DNA of 64,000 nt from Roseivivax isoporae LMG 25204 (GCF_000521865.1 NZ_JAME01000008.1:88520-152519), one strand, 5' to 3'; counted from the first letter of the stretch, positions 1 to 15,265 are shown. Numbers and translations: made by a program. Notes: a model not told the origin generated them from the sequence alone.

Positions 1-661
1 GGCGTTCCTGCCAGACCTCCGCCAGCGCCTCGAGGAACGGGGGCGCGGCCGGGTCGGGCGCCGCGACCACGCCGCGCTCGACGCCGCGGACCGCGACCGC
101 GGTCAGCGCCAGCATGACGAGCGCGGTGCCGGTGACGACCTGCATCAGCCGCGCCGGCGTGTAGGGGTCGATCAGCCCTCCGACCACGCCGGCGGTGACC
201 GCGATGCCGAGGATCATCATGAGCCAGGTGATCGTCGCCGCCGCCGCGCGCCGCCGGGGCGCCGTGGCGCTCGCCAGAAGGGCCAGGAGCGACGTCCCCG
301 AACAGCCGACGCCGAGGCCGATCAGCGCGTAGGACAGGACCGACAGCGCAAGGCCCGCGCGGAAATCGTGGCCGAGCGTCACGACACCGGCCGCGGCGCC
401 GATGCCGCCGAGGGCCAGCACCGCCATGCCGCCGAGGATCCAGCGGGTGCGGTTGCCCGCGGTGTCCGACCGGAAACCCCAGCTCGGCCGGGTGATCTGG
501 ATGCCGTAATGCAGCGCCACCAGGAAACCCGGCAGCACCGCCGGCAGGGCCAGTTCCACGACCATCAGCCGGTTCAGCGTCGAGGTCGTCAGCACCACGA
601 TCGCGCCCAGGGCCATCTGCACGAGCCCGAGCCGCACGATCGACACCCAGCCAAGCGTCAT
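1..661 (-). CDS. PucC-family membrane protein, partial (orf428/bch2-like)
   Basis: The gene starts at ATG 659-661 and runs off the left edge, leaving about 220 N-terminal residues. The translation begins MTLGWVSIVRLGLVQMALG and is strongly hydrophobic, with the motif STLNRLMVVELALPA that closely parallels STLNRVMIVELSVPA-like sequence in LhaA further along. It is therefore a major-facilitator type PucC/LhaA-family protein. In Rhodobacter the gene following bchG is the PucC-like orf428, followed by bchP, and this position matches. These proteins are thought to help deliver pigments or assemble light-harvesting complexes in the inner membrane. Its start codon overlaps the bchG stop (ATGA), which suggests translational coupling. 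The family call is secure; the exact role is inferred. Confidence 0.85.
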   Translation of the reverse strand, partial: MTLGWVSIVRLGLVQMALGAIVVLTTSTLNRLMVVELALPAVLPGFLVALHYGIQITRPSWGFRSDTAGNRTRWILGGMAVLALGGIGAAAGVVTLGHDFRAGLALSVLSYALIGLGVGCSGTSLLALLASATAPRRRAAAATITWLMMILGIAVTAGVVGGLIDPYTPARLMQVVTGTALVMLALTAVAVRGVERGVVAAPDPAAPPFLEALAEVWQER

Positions 662-1566
662 GCCGCAGCTCCCATCCCCCGCAGCGCGAAGGCCGCGATC
701 ATCATGCCGCTGACGTAGAACAGGACCCCGGTGCCGTTGTACCAGGGCGCGCGCGCCTTCGGGTCGCGCAGCATCACCGACATGGCCCAGCCCTGCGCCG
801 CCATCAGCAGGCCTATCGCCGCCGCGTGCCAGGGCGCGCCCCAGGCCACGAGCAGGGCCAGGACGGCCAGTTGCGGCAGGGCCATCACCACGCAGGCCAC
901 GCGCGCGGCGCGCGCAGGCCCGAGCGTCACCGGCAGGGACTTCACGCCGGTGATCCGGTCACCTTCCAGCGCCTTGAAATCGTTGAGGGTCATGATCCCG
1001 TGCGCGCCGATCCCGTAGAGCACGGCGATCGTGATCACCTCGACCGAGGGCAGGCCGCGGCTCAGCACGGCGGCCCCGGTGAACCAGGGCAGCGTCTCGT
1101 AGCTGAGGCCCACGAGCCCCGGGCCCCAGACGCCCGAGCGTTTCAGCCGCACGGGCTCGGCGGAATAGGCCCAGGCCGCGACCACCGCCACGCAGGTCGC
1201 GACGAACCCCCAGGTCCCGAGCGCGAGGCCCAGGACCAGCGCCAGTCCCGACATGGCGAGCGCCACCCAGAGGCCCCAGCGCCCCGGCACGCGGCCCGAG
1301 GGGATCGGACGGTGCGGCTCGTTGATCGCGTCCACGTGCCGGTCGCACCAGTCGTTGGCCGCCTGGCTCATGCCGCAGACCACCGGGCCTGCCAGGACCA
1401 CGCCGAGCGCCACGAGCCCCCACGCCTCCGACGGCGGGACGCCCGAGGCGACCACGCCGCAGAGATAGGCCCAGATCGGCGGAAACCACGTCACGGGCTT
1501 CAGCAGCGTCAGCAGGGCTGCCGGTTCGGGGGTTCTCCGGGGATGTAAACTTTCGCTGACACTCAT
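658..1566 (-). CDS. bchG: Bacteriochlorophyll a synthase (geranylgeranyl bacteriochlorophyllide synthase)
   Basis: This 302-residue UbiA-family prenyltransferase attaches the geranylgeranyl tail to bacteriochlorophyllide a, the step before BchP reduction. It is polytopic. The diphosphate/Mg-binding region NDWCDRHVDAINEPHRPIPS near residues 90-110 is the characteristic BchG/ChlG signature, and a second aspartate-containing motif GIMTLNDFKALEGDR lies near residue 190. The start MSVSESLHPRR resembles the N-terminus I recall for Rhodobacter BchG, so I keep it although a PpsR-type site overlaps the first codons. The next gene overlaps its stop by 4 bases, and ppsR lies 36 bases upstream on the same strand. 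Confidence 0.95.
   Translation of the reverse strand: MSVSESLHPRRTPEPAALLTLLKPVTWFPPIWAYLCGVVASGVPPSEAWGLVALGVVLAGPVVCGMSQAANDWCDRHVDAINEPHRPIPSGRVPGRWGLWVALAMSGLALVLGLALGTWGFVATCVAVVAAWAYSAEPVRLKRSGVWGPGLVGLSYETLPWFTGAAVLSRGLPSVEVITIAVLYGIGAHGIMTLNDFKALEGDRITGVKSLPVTLGPARAARVACVVMALPQLAVLALLVAWGAPWHAAAIGLLMAAQGWAMSVMLRDPKARAPWYNGTGVLFYVSGMMIAAFALRGMGAAA
1544..1561 (-). promoter_or_regulatory. Perfect PpsR/CrtJ operator at the bchG start
   Basis: The sequence TGTAAACTTTCGCTGACA fits the PpsR/CrtJ consensus TGT-N12-ACA exactly. It lies inside the first codons of bchG (codons 2-8), next to a second inverted repeat. PpsR represses bch, crt and puc genes under oxygen in Rhodobacter. Repression of bchG by roadblock or promoter occlusion is inferred. 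Confidence 0.6.
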
Positions 1567-1581
1567 GTGTCAACTAGACAC
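1567..1581. promoter_or_regulatory. Inverted repeat GTGTC-N5-GACAC between ppsR and bchG
   Basis: GTGTCAACTAGACAC is a perfect 5-bp inverted repeat with a 5-base centre. It carries TGT and ACA half-sites like those of PpsR but with N7 rather than N12 spacing. It sits 5 bases from the perfect PpsR site, directly upstream of the bchG start codon. On the minus strand it also contains TTGACA, a possible -35 box, although no good -10 follows upstream of the start. A second operator half is plausible but unproven. Confidence 0.4.
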
Positions 1582-1602
1582 GCATTCCCGAGTCGGCGCA
1601 AG

Positions 1603-3045
1603 TTAGTCGTCGCTGTCGGTGTCCGTGTCGCGGGCCAGGAGGCCGTACTTGCGCAGCTTGACGTAGAGGCTCTGCCGCGACAGGCCCAACATCTCGGCGG
1701 CGGCCACCCGGTTGTTGCGCGTAAGGTGCACCGCGGTCTCGATGCACATCTTCTCGACCACCTCGGTGGTCTCCGCGACGATCTCCTTCAGCGTCGCCGA
1801 TCCCACCAGTTCCATCACGCCGCGGCTCGATTCGTCGCCGCCGCGGATTCCGCCGGTGCTCGACCGGAGCGCCTCGCTGCGCGAGGTGTCGCGCAGGATG
1901 AACCCAAGCTCGGGATGGGTGCGGTCGTTGAGGTAGATCGCCGACAGTTCGACCGGCGTCTCGGCCCCGAGATCGTTCACGATCTGCGTGGAATAGGCCC
2001 GCAGGTGCCCGGACCGCCGGGCATGGTCGACGATCACGTTCACGTCGATCTGCCCGCGCGCGAGGTAGGAGGCGATGCTCTGCCCCTTCACCCCGGACAG
2101 GTGCGCCGCGTCGATGAGCTCGAGGAAGGCGTCGTTGCAGCTCAGGATCTCGCCCTTGATCGAGGTGAAGATCATCGCGTCCGTGCCCTTGGCGTAGAGC
2201 TGGGCAAGGTTCGTCCCGAGCGAATCGTCCTGCGCGTCGGCGCCGTCCGCCGACAGGATGCGCGCGATCACGAACCGCTCGCCGCCCGCGCGGAACAGTT
2301 GCGGGCGCAGCGTCAGCCGCCGGTCGCCCGCCAGCGACACCACCTCGACCGGGGTGCCGTCCTCGGTCACCGCCGCGCTCGTCAGCATCTCGATCAGGTC
2401 GCCGCGCTCGCTGTCCTTGAGCGCCCGCGACAGCGGCTTGCCGCCGAGCGCGTCGCGCGTGCCGCCGAGCAGCGCCGCCGCCGGTTCGTTCAGGTCCACG
2501 ACGCGGCCGTCCGATGCCGACAGGAACACGACCGCGTCCGACACCGTGCGCAGCAGCAGCCGGTAGCGCGTGTCGAACTCGCGCCGCGCCTCGTAGCCCT
2601 GTTCCAGCGACATCTGCGCCTGCACGAGCCGCGACTGCGTCTCGGCCACCGCGCGCAGGTCGCGCCCGGCCATCAGCACCGAACCGTCCGCGCCGTAGCG
2701 CAGCAGCGTGTAGCGCACCGGGAATTCCCAGGCCTCGCCGTCCACGTGGTTGAGCTCCACCGGCCGCGCGCCGGCCTCGCCGCGCTCGAGCGTGCCGAGC
2801 GCGCGCCGCAGCTTCGGCACGCTTTCCGAGGTCAGCAGGTCCTCGATCTTGCGCCCGACCCAGGCGTCGAGCCCGGCGAAGGCGTCGATGCCGCGCCCGG
2901 GGACCACCGAGGTGACCGTGCCGTCGGGCGAAAGCATCACCGACAGGTCCGCCGAGGCGGCCAGGACCTCGCCCACGACGCCGAGACCGCCGTCGTGCGG
3001 CGTCTCGTTTCCGTCCTCGCGCATGTCGGGGCTGTTGCTCGTCAT
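1603..3045 (-). CDS. ppsR: Transcriptional repressor PpsR (CrtJ)
   Basis: This 480-residue protein is the aerobic/light repressor of photosynthesis genes. An N-terminal PAS-like region, two recognisable PAS modules (about residues 155-260 and 275-390) and a C-terminal Fis-type helix-turn-helix (about 430-470, with NNRVAAAEMLGLSRQSLYVK) follow the PpsR architecture. Only two cysteines are present, near residues 303 and 434. The second sits at the start of the helix-turn-helix region, as the redox-active Cys424 of Rhodobacter sphaeroides PpsR does. The ATG at 3043-3045 is chosen over an in-frame GTG at 3051 because AGGTGG lies just before it. It follows ppaA by 6 bases, the usual ppaA-ppsR pair. 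Confidence 0.95.
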   Translation of the reverse strand: MTSNSPDMREDGNETPHDGGLGVVGEVLAASADLSVMLSPDGTVTSVVPGRGIDAFAGLDAWVGRKIEDLLTSESVPKLRRALGTLERGEAGARPVELNHVDGEAWEFPVRYTLLRYGADGSVLMAGRDLRAVAETQSRLVQAQMSLEQGYEARREFDTRYRLLLRTVSDAVVFLSASDGRVVDLNEPAAALLGGTRDALGGKPLSRALKDSERGDLIEMLTSAAVTEDGTPVEVVSLAGDRRLTLRPQLFRAGGERFVIARILSADGADAQDDSLGTNLAQLYAKGTDAMIFTSIKGEILSCNDAFLELIDAAHLSGVKGQSIASYLARGQIDVNVIVDHARRSGHLRAYSTQIVNDLGAETPVELSAIYLNDRTHPELGFILRDTSRSEALRSSTGGIRGGDESSRGVMELVGSATLKEIVAETTEVVEKMCIETAVHLTRNNRVAAAEMLGLSRQSLYVKLRKYGLLARDTDTDSDD

Positions 3046-3051
3046 CTCCAC

Positions 3052-3864
3052 CTACCGGTCCTTCGTTCCGCGCCCCGTCGGCGGCGCCGTTTCCGCGCGC
3101 CGCGGGTCGCGACAGAACGTCAGCGCCGACTGCACGTCGTTTGTCACGAGGTCCACCCCGGTCCTCTTCTCGAGTGCGGTTTCATGATCGAGCACCACGC
3201 CGCCCAGGATGGCGGGCGGACGCCGGGCGCCCAGCTTGCGCAGACCTGACATGATCCCGGCCACGAAGGCAAGGTGCCGGCGGTGCGCGCAGGAGAACAG
3301 CACCATGTCCGTCCGCGGGCCCTGGTCCAGCGCCGCCGCGACCTCGGCCGGGCCCGCGCCGTAAAGCGTCCGGACCAGCACGCCGCGGCGGCGCAGCTGC
3401 GCGGTCACGAGATGCGGCCCGAGCGTGTGCGGCTCGTCGGTGGTCAGGACCAGCAGCGCCGACAGCGCCGTGTCCGCGGCGTCGGGCAGCCGGTCGCTCC
3501 AGTGTGGCGCGAGCTCCCCGAGCAGGCTCTGCAGCCGGGCGGACGCGACGGACACCTCGGCAAAGCTCGCGCGGTCCGTCTCCCAGTCGCGACCGAGGCG
3601 GCGCGCGACCGCGGGGATCACGTGGTCGGTCAGGACGATGTCGGGCAGGGGCAGGTTGCGCAGCCGGCGCGCGCAGTCGACCGGGTCGAACTCCTGGCCG
3701 CGCACCGCCCGCGATAGGGCGGTCGCGGCCTGGTCCAGCCGGTCGTCGGGCCCGCGTTCGGCGCGGTCCTGCAGGCGGGCGATCACCGCGCCCGCGAGGA
3801 GCGAGATCTCCGGCGAGGCCGCGCTGGCGCGGCGCGAGGATCCGGGCTCGGACATGTCCGACAT
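3052..3864 (-). CDS. ppaA: PpsR antagonist PpaA/AerR (cobalamin-binding-like SCHIC domain)
   Basis: The 270-residue protein has the size, position and fold expected of PpaA/AerR, which counteracts or modifies PpsR/CrtJ action in a corrinoid-dependent way. An N-terminal helical region is followed by a B12-binding-like domain (about residues 130-250) containing the histidine-bearing stretch TTDEPHTLGPHLV and the strand-loop VLFSCAHRRHLAF. The ATG at 3862-3864 was chosen because the upstream extension is compositionally odd and a GGGAG sits 11 bases before this start; the open frame continues to 3984. It is divergent from bchF across an operator-containing gap and lies just upstream of ppsR. Confidence 0.88.
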   Translation of the reverse strand: MSDMSEPGSSRRASAASPEISLLAGAVIARLQDRAERGPDDRLDQAATALSRAVRGQEFDPVDCARRLRNLPLPDIVLTDHVIPAVARRLGRDWETDRASFAEVSVASARLQSLLGELAPHWSDRLPDAADTALSALLVLTTDEPHTLGPHLVTAQLRRRGVLVRTLYGAGPAEVAAALDQGPRTDMVLFSCAHRRHLAFVAGIMSGLRKLGARRPPAILGGVVLDHETALEKRTGVDLVTNDVQSALTFCRDPRRAETAPPTGRGTKDR

Positions 3865-3996
3865 GGCGCTGGCGTCTCCCGCGTGGACCGCCGTCCGGCA
3901 TTGGCCCGGGCGACACGGTTCGGGCCCGAGGGCCATGCACCTCCAGATGGGGGCGCGCCGCCCGGCGTCAACCGGGCAGTCCATCGGACCTGACTT

Positions 3997-4014
3997 CGTC
4001 TAGCAGAGTAGACA
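3997..4014. promoter_or_regulatory. Near-consensus PpsR site on the ppaA side
   Basis: CGT-N12-ACA differs from TGT-N12-ACA at one base. It encloses the inverted repeat GTCTA-GCAGAG-TAGAC (3998-4013), so it has the dyad symmetry expected of an operator. It lies 133 bases upstream of the ppaA start and 113 bases from the perfect site near bchF, a layout compatible with cooperative binding. Confidence 0.45.
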
Positions 4015-4109
4015 CTCGGCAGGAACCGCGCAAGCCTTTTGAATATGGACAATTCGACGGATCGCGCGCGGAGCGGTCAAGGGGCGCTGACAGCGACTGC
4101 CCCGAGGTG

Positions 4110-4151
4110 TGTAAGTTTCAATTGACACTTTTCGGGCGGCGGCGCTACGCT
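4110..4151 (+). promoter_or_regulatory. bchF promoter with overlapping PpsR operator
   Basis: TGTAAGTTTCAATTGACA at 4110-4127 is a perfect TGT-N12-ACA PpsR/CrtJ site. Its right end forms TTGACA (4122-4127), an ideal -35 hexamer, followed 18 bases later by TACGCT as a possible -10 (4146-4151). PpsR bound here would mask the -35 element. Initiation near 4158 would leave a short leader before the ATG at 4179. Confidence 0.65.
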
Positions 4152-4156
4152 TTTGA

Positions 4157-5956
<1,800 letters not shown>

Positions 5957-5982
5957 CGGCCCGCACGCCTCTCGCCGCCCCG

Positions 5983-6035
5983 CATCTTCTTCTTGGCGGA
6001 AATATCCCGCGGGGGTCCGGGGGCGCGAAGCCCCC
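5983..6035 (-). repeat. Hairpin-tail repeat element, copy 1 (bchN-bchB gap)
   Basis: Read on the minus strand this is hairpin GGGGGCTTCGCGCCCCC, then GGACCCCC, then GCGGGATATTTCCGCC and AAGAAGAAGATG. It occupies most of the spacer between bchN and bchB in inverted orientation relative to copies 2 and 3. The shared core is GGGATATTT-ss-rCCAAGAAGAA. It does not end in a T-run in the direction of the operon and the genes are likely co-transcribed, so it is not an ordinary terminator. Confidence 0.75.
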
Positions 6036-6047
6036 GGCCGGCCGGCC

Positions 6048-7605
6048 ATGAAGCTCTCGGTCTGGACATACGAGGGCCCGCCGCATGTGGGCGCCATGCG
6101 CGTCGCAACCGCGATGAAGGGGCTGCACTACGTGCTGCACGCGCCGCAGGGCGACACCTATGCCGATCTCCTCTTCACCATGATCGAGCGGCGCGACCAC
6201 CGCCCGCCGGTCACCTACACCACGTTCCAGGCCCGCGACCTCGGCGCCGACACCGCCGACCTCTTCCGCCGCGCCTGCCTCGAGGCGCGCGAGCGCTTCG
6301 ATCCCGAGGCGATGATCGTCGGCGCCTCCTGCACCGCGGAGCTGATCCAGGACGATCCGGGCGGCATGGCCGAGACCATGGGCCTCGGCATCCCGGTCAT
6401 TCCGCTCGAGCTGCCCTCCTACCAGCGCAAGGAGAATTTCGGCGCCGACGAGACCTTCTACCAGGTCGTGCGCCGGCTTGCCGCGCCCTGTGACCGCACC
6501 GCCGCGCCCACGGTCAACCTGATCGGCGCCACCGCGCTGGGCTTCCGCCACCGTGACGACGTGACCGAGGTGACCCGGCTCCTCGCGGAGATGGGCGTCG
6601 CGGTCAACGTCTGCGCGCCCTGGCAGGCGCGGCCTGCGGACATCGCCCGGCTCGGTGCGGCGCATCTGAACGTGCTGCTCTATCCCGAGACGGGCGAGAG
6701 CGCCTGCCGCTGGATGGAGCGCGAGCTGGGCCTGCCCTATACCCGCACCGTGCCGATCGGCGTCGGCGCCACCCGCGCCTTCGTGGCCGAGGTCGCCGAA
6801 GCCCTCGGGATCGAGGCGCGCATGGACGAAAGCCGCCTGCGCCTGCCCTGGTACTCCGCCTCGGTGGATTCGACCTACCTCACCGGCAAGCGCGTCTTCC
6901 TCTTCGGCGACGGCACCCACGTGACCGCGCTCGCCCGCATCGCCCGCGACGAGATCGGTTTCGAGGTGGTGGGCCTCGGCTGCTACAACCGCGAACAGGC
7001 GCGTCCCGTGCGGGCGCTCGCCCGCGAGATGGGCCTCGAGGCGCTCGTCACCGACGACTACCTCGAGGTCGAGGCCGCGATCGAGGCCGCCGCCCCCGAG
7101 CTGATCCTCGGCACGCAGATGGAGCGGCACATCGCCAAGCGTTTCGGTATCCCCTGCGCGGTGATCTCGGCGCCGGTGCACGTGCAGGACTTTCCCGCCC
7201 GCTACGCGCCGGTGATGGGGATCGAGGGCGCGAACGTGCTCTTCGACACGCTGGTGCACCCGCTCGTCATGGGGCTCGAGGAGCACCTCCTGACCATGTT
7301 CCGCGCCGACTTCGAGTTCCACGACGCGGCCGGGCCCTCGCATCACGGCGGGCATGCCCCGGCTCGGGCCGGGGAGGGAAGGGGCGCTGCCCCTCGGCCG
7401 CCGGAGGCGGCCTCACCCCGGGATATCTCCGCCAAGAAGAACGATGCGGGCGTGTCGGTCGTCTGGCTGCCGGCGGCGGAGCAGGAGCTGCGCAAGATCC
7501 CCTTCTTCGTGCGCGGTAAGGCGCGGCGGAACACAGAGACCTTCGCGGCCGCGCGCGGCCAGACCGAGATCAGCGTCGAGACGCTCTACGAGGCCAAGGC
7601 CCATT

Positions 7606-7616
<11 letters not shown>
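6048..7616 (+). CDS. bchB: Light-independent protochlorophyllide reductase subunit B
   Basis: The 522-residue partner of BchN contributes the substrate pocket and an aspartate ligand to the NB cluster. The body (residues 1 to about 430) begins [20 protein letters not shown] as in the family. The C-terminal PCP_red-type domain (about 470-522, with [16 protein letters not shown]) is also typical. Between them lies a proline/alanine-rich linker, and residues 445-467 are encoded by copy 2 of the hairpin-tail repeat; the core is read as RDISAKK. Total length is close to the roughly 525 residues I recall for Rhodobacter, so the element supplies the linker rather than lengthening the protein. It overlaps bchH by 11 bases. 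Confidence 0.95.
7381..7446 (+). repeat. Hairpin-tail repeat element, copy 2, in frame within bchB
   Basis: The order is hairpin GGGGCGCTGCCCC, a second palindrome GGCCGCCGGAGGCGGCC, then CACCCCGGGATATCTCC and GCCAAGAAGAACGATG. The core matches copies 1 and 3 closely but is part of an uninterrupted reading frame in the linker of BchB. Confidence 0.75.
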
Positions 7617-12328
<4,712 letters not shown>

Positions 12329-12368
12329 TGGACGGGGACCGCAGGGGCACGCACGGGGAGGCACGGGG

Positions 12369-13040
12369 GTGAGCTACGAGCTGACGCGCGACCGGGTCGA
12401 GACCTATTTCGACCGCACCGCCACCCGCACCTGGGCGCGGCTGACCTCGGACGCCAAGGTGAGCCGCATCCGCGAGACCGTGCGCCGCGGCCGCGACGCC
12501 ATGCGCGCGCGGCTGCTCGACGCGCTGCCCGCCGACCTCTCGGGCGCGCGGGTGCTCGACGCGGGCTGCGGCGCGGGGCAGGCGACGCGCGCGCTGGCCG
12601 AGCGCGGCGCCGAGGTGGTGGCGGCGGATCTCTCGCCGCAGCTCCTGTCCCTGGCCGAGGCGCGGCTGCCCGAGGCGCTGCGCCGCCGGGTGTCCTTCGT
12701 CGCGGGCGACATGACCGATCCCGCGCTCGGCCGGTTCGACCACGTGCTGGCCATGGACAGCCTCATCTACTACCGCGAGGACGACATCCGCGCGGCGCTC
12801 GACCGGCTGGCCGGGCGCTGCGCTGGCTCCTGCGTCTTCACCGTGGCGCCGCGGACGCGGCTCCTGATGCTCATGTGGCATGCCGGGCGGCTCTTCCCGC
12901 GCTCGGACCGCTCGCCGGTCATGGTGCCGCACGCGCCCGACCGGCTTGCCCGGGTGCTGTCGGGCACCGGACGGGTGCGCGATCTCGGCCGCGTCGCGTC
13001 GGGCTTCTACATCAGCCACGCCCTGGAGGTGCGCAGATGA
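12369..13040 (+). CDS. bchM: Magnesium protoporphyrin IX methyltransferase
   Basis: The 223-residue S-adenosylmethionine-dependent enzyme methylates the ring-C propionate of Mg-protoporphyrin IX after Mg-chelatase. The class I methyltransferase motif VLDAGCGAGQAT (about residues 60-70) and the acidic strand VVAADLS are visible, followed by DHVLAMDSLIYY typical of BchM. The start is GTG at 12369, preceded by a GGGGAGG run; no in-frame ATG fits better. Its stop overlaps the lhaA start (ATGA). Confidence 0.94.
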   Translation: MSYELTRDRVETYFDRTATRTWARLTSDAKVSRIRETVRRGRDAMRARLLDALPADLSGARVLDAGCGAGQATRALAERGAEVVAADLSPQLLSLAEARLPEALRRRVSFVAGDMTDPALGRFDHVLAMDSLIYYREDDIRAALDRLAGRCAGSCVFTVAPRTRLLMLMWHAGRLFPRSDRSPVMVPHAPDRLARVLSGTGRVRDLGRVASGFYISHALEVRR

Positions 13041-14461
13041 CAGCCGCGCGCCGCATCGCCACCCGGTTCCTGCCGTTCTCGGACGCGGCGAGCGACACGC
13101 TGCCGCTTGGACAGCTCCTGCGGCTCGCGCTCTTCCAGGTGTCGGTGGGCATGGCGAGCGTGCTGCTGCTCGGCACGCTCAACCGGGTGATGATCGTCGA
13201 GCTGTCGGTGCCCGCGACCATCGTCGCCTGCATGATCGCGCTGCCGGTGCTGGTGGCGCCGTTCCGCGCGCTGCTGGGCTTCCGCTCGGACACGCACCGC
13301 TCGGCCATCGGCTGGAAGCGCGTGCCCTATCTCTGGTTCGGCTCGCTCTGGCAGATGGGCGGGCTCGCCATCATGCCGATGGCGCTGCTGGTGCTCGGCG
13401 GCGACGTGGTGCACGAGGTGCCCTTCGCGGGCGAGGTGCTGGCCGCGCTCGCGTTCCTGATGACGGGCCTCGGGCTGCACATGACGCAGACCGCGGGGCT
13501 CGCGCTCGCCTCGGACCGCGCCACCGAGGAGACGCGGCCGCGGGTCGTGGCGCTGCTCTACGTGATGTTCCTCGCCGGAATGGGCGTCTCGGCGCTGGTG
13601 ATCGGCTGGCTCCTGCGCGACTTCACGCCGCTCACGCTCATCCGCGTGGTGCAGGGCGCGGCGGTCGCCGGGGTGGTGCTGAACGTCGTCGCGCTCTGGC
13701 GGCAGGAACGCGTCCGCCCGATGAGCGCCGCCGAACGCGCGGCGCCGCGTCCGCGCTTCTCGGAGGCCTGGGCCGATTACGCGCGCGGCGGGACCGCGGG
13801 GCGGCTCATCGCGGTGGTCTTCCTCGGCACCATGGCCTTCACCATGCAGGACGTGCTGCTCGAACCCTATGGCGGCGAGATCCTCGGGCTGTCGGTGTCG
13901 GCGACGACGCTCCTGACCGCCATGTGGGCGGCGGGCGCGCTCGTGGGCTTCGCCCTCGCCGCGCGGATGCTGGCACGGCGCGCCAACGTCTACCGCATGG
14001 CGGCGACCGGCGCGCTCGTGGGCATCGCCGCCTTCTCGACGGTGATCTTCGCCGCGCCCATGCAATCCCCGGTGCTGTTCTTCGCCGGGGCCGGGCTGAT
14101 CGGGCTCGGCGGCGGGTACTTCGCCGTCTCGACGCTCACCGCGGCCATGACCATGCCGGCCGAGGGGCTGGCGGGGCGCGGCCTCGCGCTCGGCGCCTGG
14201 GGCGCGGCGCAGGCCACCGCGGCCGGCCTCGCCACCGCCATCGGCGGCGGGCTGCGCGACAGCGTGAACGCCCATGCCATGGCAGGCGATCTGGGCGCGG
14301 CGCTCGCCTCGCCCGCGACCGGCTACTCGGTGGTCTACCACGCCGAGATCGGTCTTCTGTTTCTCACCCTCGTGGTGCTCGGACCGCTGGTCAGCCGCGC
14401 CGCAGCCCACGGGGACACCCGCAGCAAGCAAGAGTTCGGCCTGGCCGATTTCCCCACCTGA
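13037..14461 (+). CDS. lhaA: Light-harvesting 1 assembly factor LhaA (PucC family)
   Basis: The 474-residue, about 12-span major-facilitator type membrane protein is the orf477/LhaA relative found between bchM and puhA. LhaA promotes assembly of the LH1 antenna around the reaction centre. Visible family blocks are STLNRVMIVE-like TLNRVMIVELSVPA near residue 50, GFRSDTHRSAIGWKRVPYLW near residue 80, and AGLALASDRATEETRPRVVALLYVM near 155. It overlaps bchM by 4 bases and precedes puhA by 27 bases. The partial gene at the left edge belongs to the same family. Confidence 0.92.
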   Translation: MTAARRIATRFLPFSDAASDTLPLGQLLRLALFQVSVGMASVLLLGTLNRVMIVELSVPATIVACMIALPVLVAPFRALLGFRSDTHRSAIGWKRVPYLWFGSLWQMGGLAIMPMALLVLGGDVVHEVPFAGEVLAALAFLMTGLGLHMTQTAGLALASDRATEETRPRVVALLYVMFLAGMGVSALVIGWLLRDFTPLTLIRVVQGAAVAGVVLNVVALWRQERVRPMSAAERAAPRPRFSEAWADYARGGTAGRLIAVVFLGTMAFTMQDVLLEPYGGEILGLSVSATTLLTAMWAAGALVGFALAARMLARRANVYRMAATGALVGIAAFSTVIFAAPMQSPVLFFAGAGLIGLGGGYFAVSTLTAAMTMPAEGLAGRGLALGAWGAAQATAAGLATAIGGGLRDSVNAHAMAGDLGAALASPATGYSVVYHAEIGLLFLTLVVLGPLVSRAAAHGDTRSKQEFGLADFPT

Positions 14462-14488
14462 CCCAAGCCGTCGAGGAGGACGAGGGAC

Positions 14489-15259
14489 ATGATCAACGAC
14501 TATCCGTTCGGGAACCTGGATCTGGCGAGCCTGTCGCTCTGGATCTTCTTCATCTTTTTCGTGGGCCTCGTCATCTGGCTCCAGCGCGAGAACCAGCGCG
14601 AAGGCTATCCGCTGGTCGAGGAGGACGGCCGCGTCGCCGATGCCGGCGGCATCTGGCCGGTGCCCGCCGACAAGACCTTCCGCCTGCCGCACGGCCGCGG
14701 CGAGGTGACCGTGCCATCGGGCCAGAACCCCGACCGCACCGACCTCGCGCTCGAGGCGACCAACGGCTCGTCCGGGTTTCCCTTCGCGCCGGTGGGCGAT
14801 CCGATGGCGGCGGGCGTCGGCCCGGGCGCCTGGTGCCCGCGCGCCGACGTGCCAGAGCTCGACGCGCACGGCAAGCCCAAGATCGTGCCCATGTCCAAGG
14901 CGGGCTTCATGCATTCGGCCGGGCGGGACCCGCGCGGCATGCCGGTGCTCGCGGGCGACGACGTGGTCGTCGGCATGATCTCGGACATGTGGGTGGACGA
15001 GCCTGAACAGCTCGTGCGCTACCTCGAGATCACGCTCGATCCCGAGCATGGCGGCGGCAAGCGGCTGGTGCCGATGACCATGGCGCGGGTGCGCTCGGGC
15101 TTCGTGCAGGTGCGCTCGATCTTCGGCAAGCACTTCGCGGCCGTGCCGGCCACCGCCTCGGACAGCCAGGTCACCAAGCTCGAGGAGGAGAAGATCTGCG
15201 CCTATTACGGCGGCGGCCTGCTCTACGCGAGCGAGGAGCGCATCGCGCCGAGTTTCTGA
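14489..15259 (+). CDS. puhA: Photosynthetic reaction centre H subunit
   Basis: The 256-residue H subunit caps the cytoplasmic side of the L/M core and shapes the proton path to QB. It has a short periplasmic N-terminus, one transmembrane helix (about residues 12-32, ending WLQRENQREGYPL) and a large cytoplasmic beta-rich domain with the family-typical GYPLVEEDGR and DPRGMPVLAGDDVVVG. The start ATG follows GAGGACGAGGG. The gene is followed by a very stable hairpin. Confidence 0.97.
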   Translation: MINDYPFGNLDLASLSLWIFFIFFVGLVIWLQRENQREGYPLVEEDGRVADAGGIWPVPADKTFRLPHGRGEVTVPSGQNPDRTDLALEATNGSSGFPFAPVGDPMAAGVGPGAWCPRADVPELDAHGKPKIVPMSKAGFMHSAGRDPRGMPVLAGDDVVVGMISDMWVDEPEQLVRYLEITLDPEHGGGKRLVPMTMARVRSGFVQVRSIFGKHFAAVPATASDSQVTKLEEEKICAYYGGGLLYASEERIAPSF

Positions 15260-15265
15260 CGCGGT

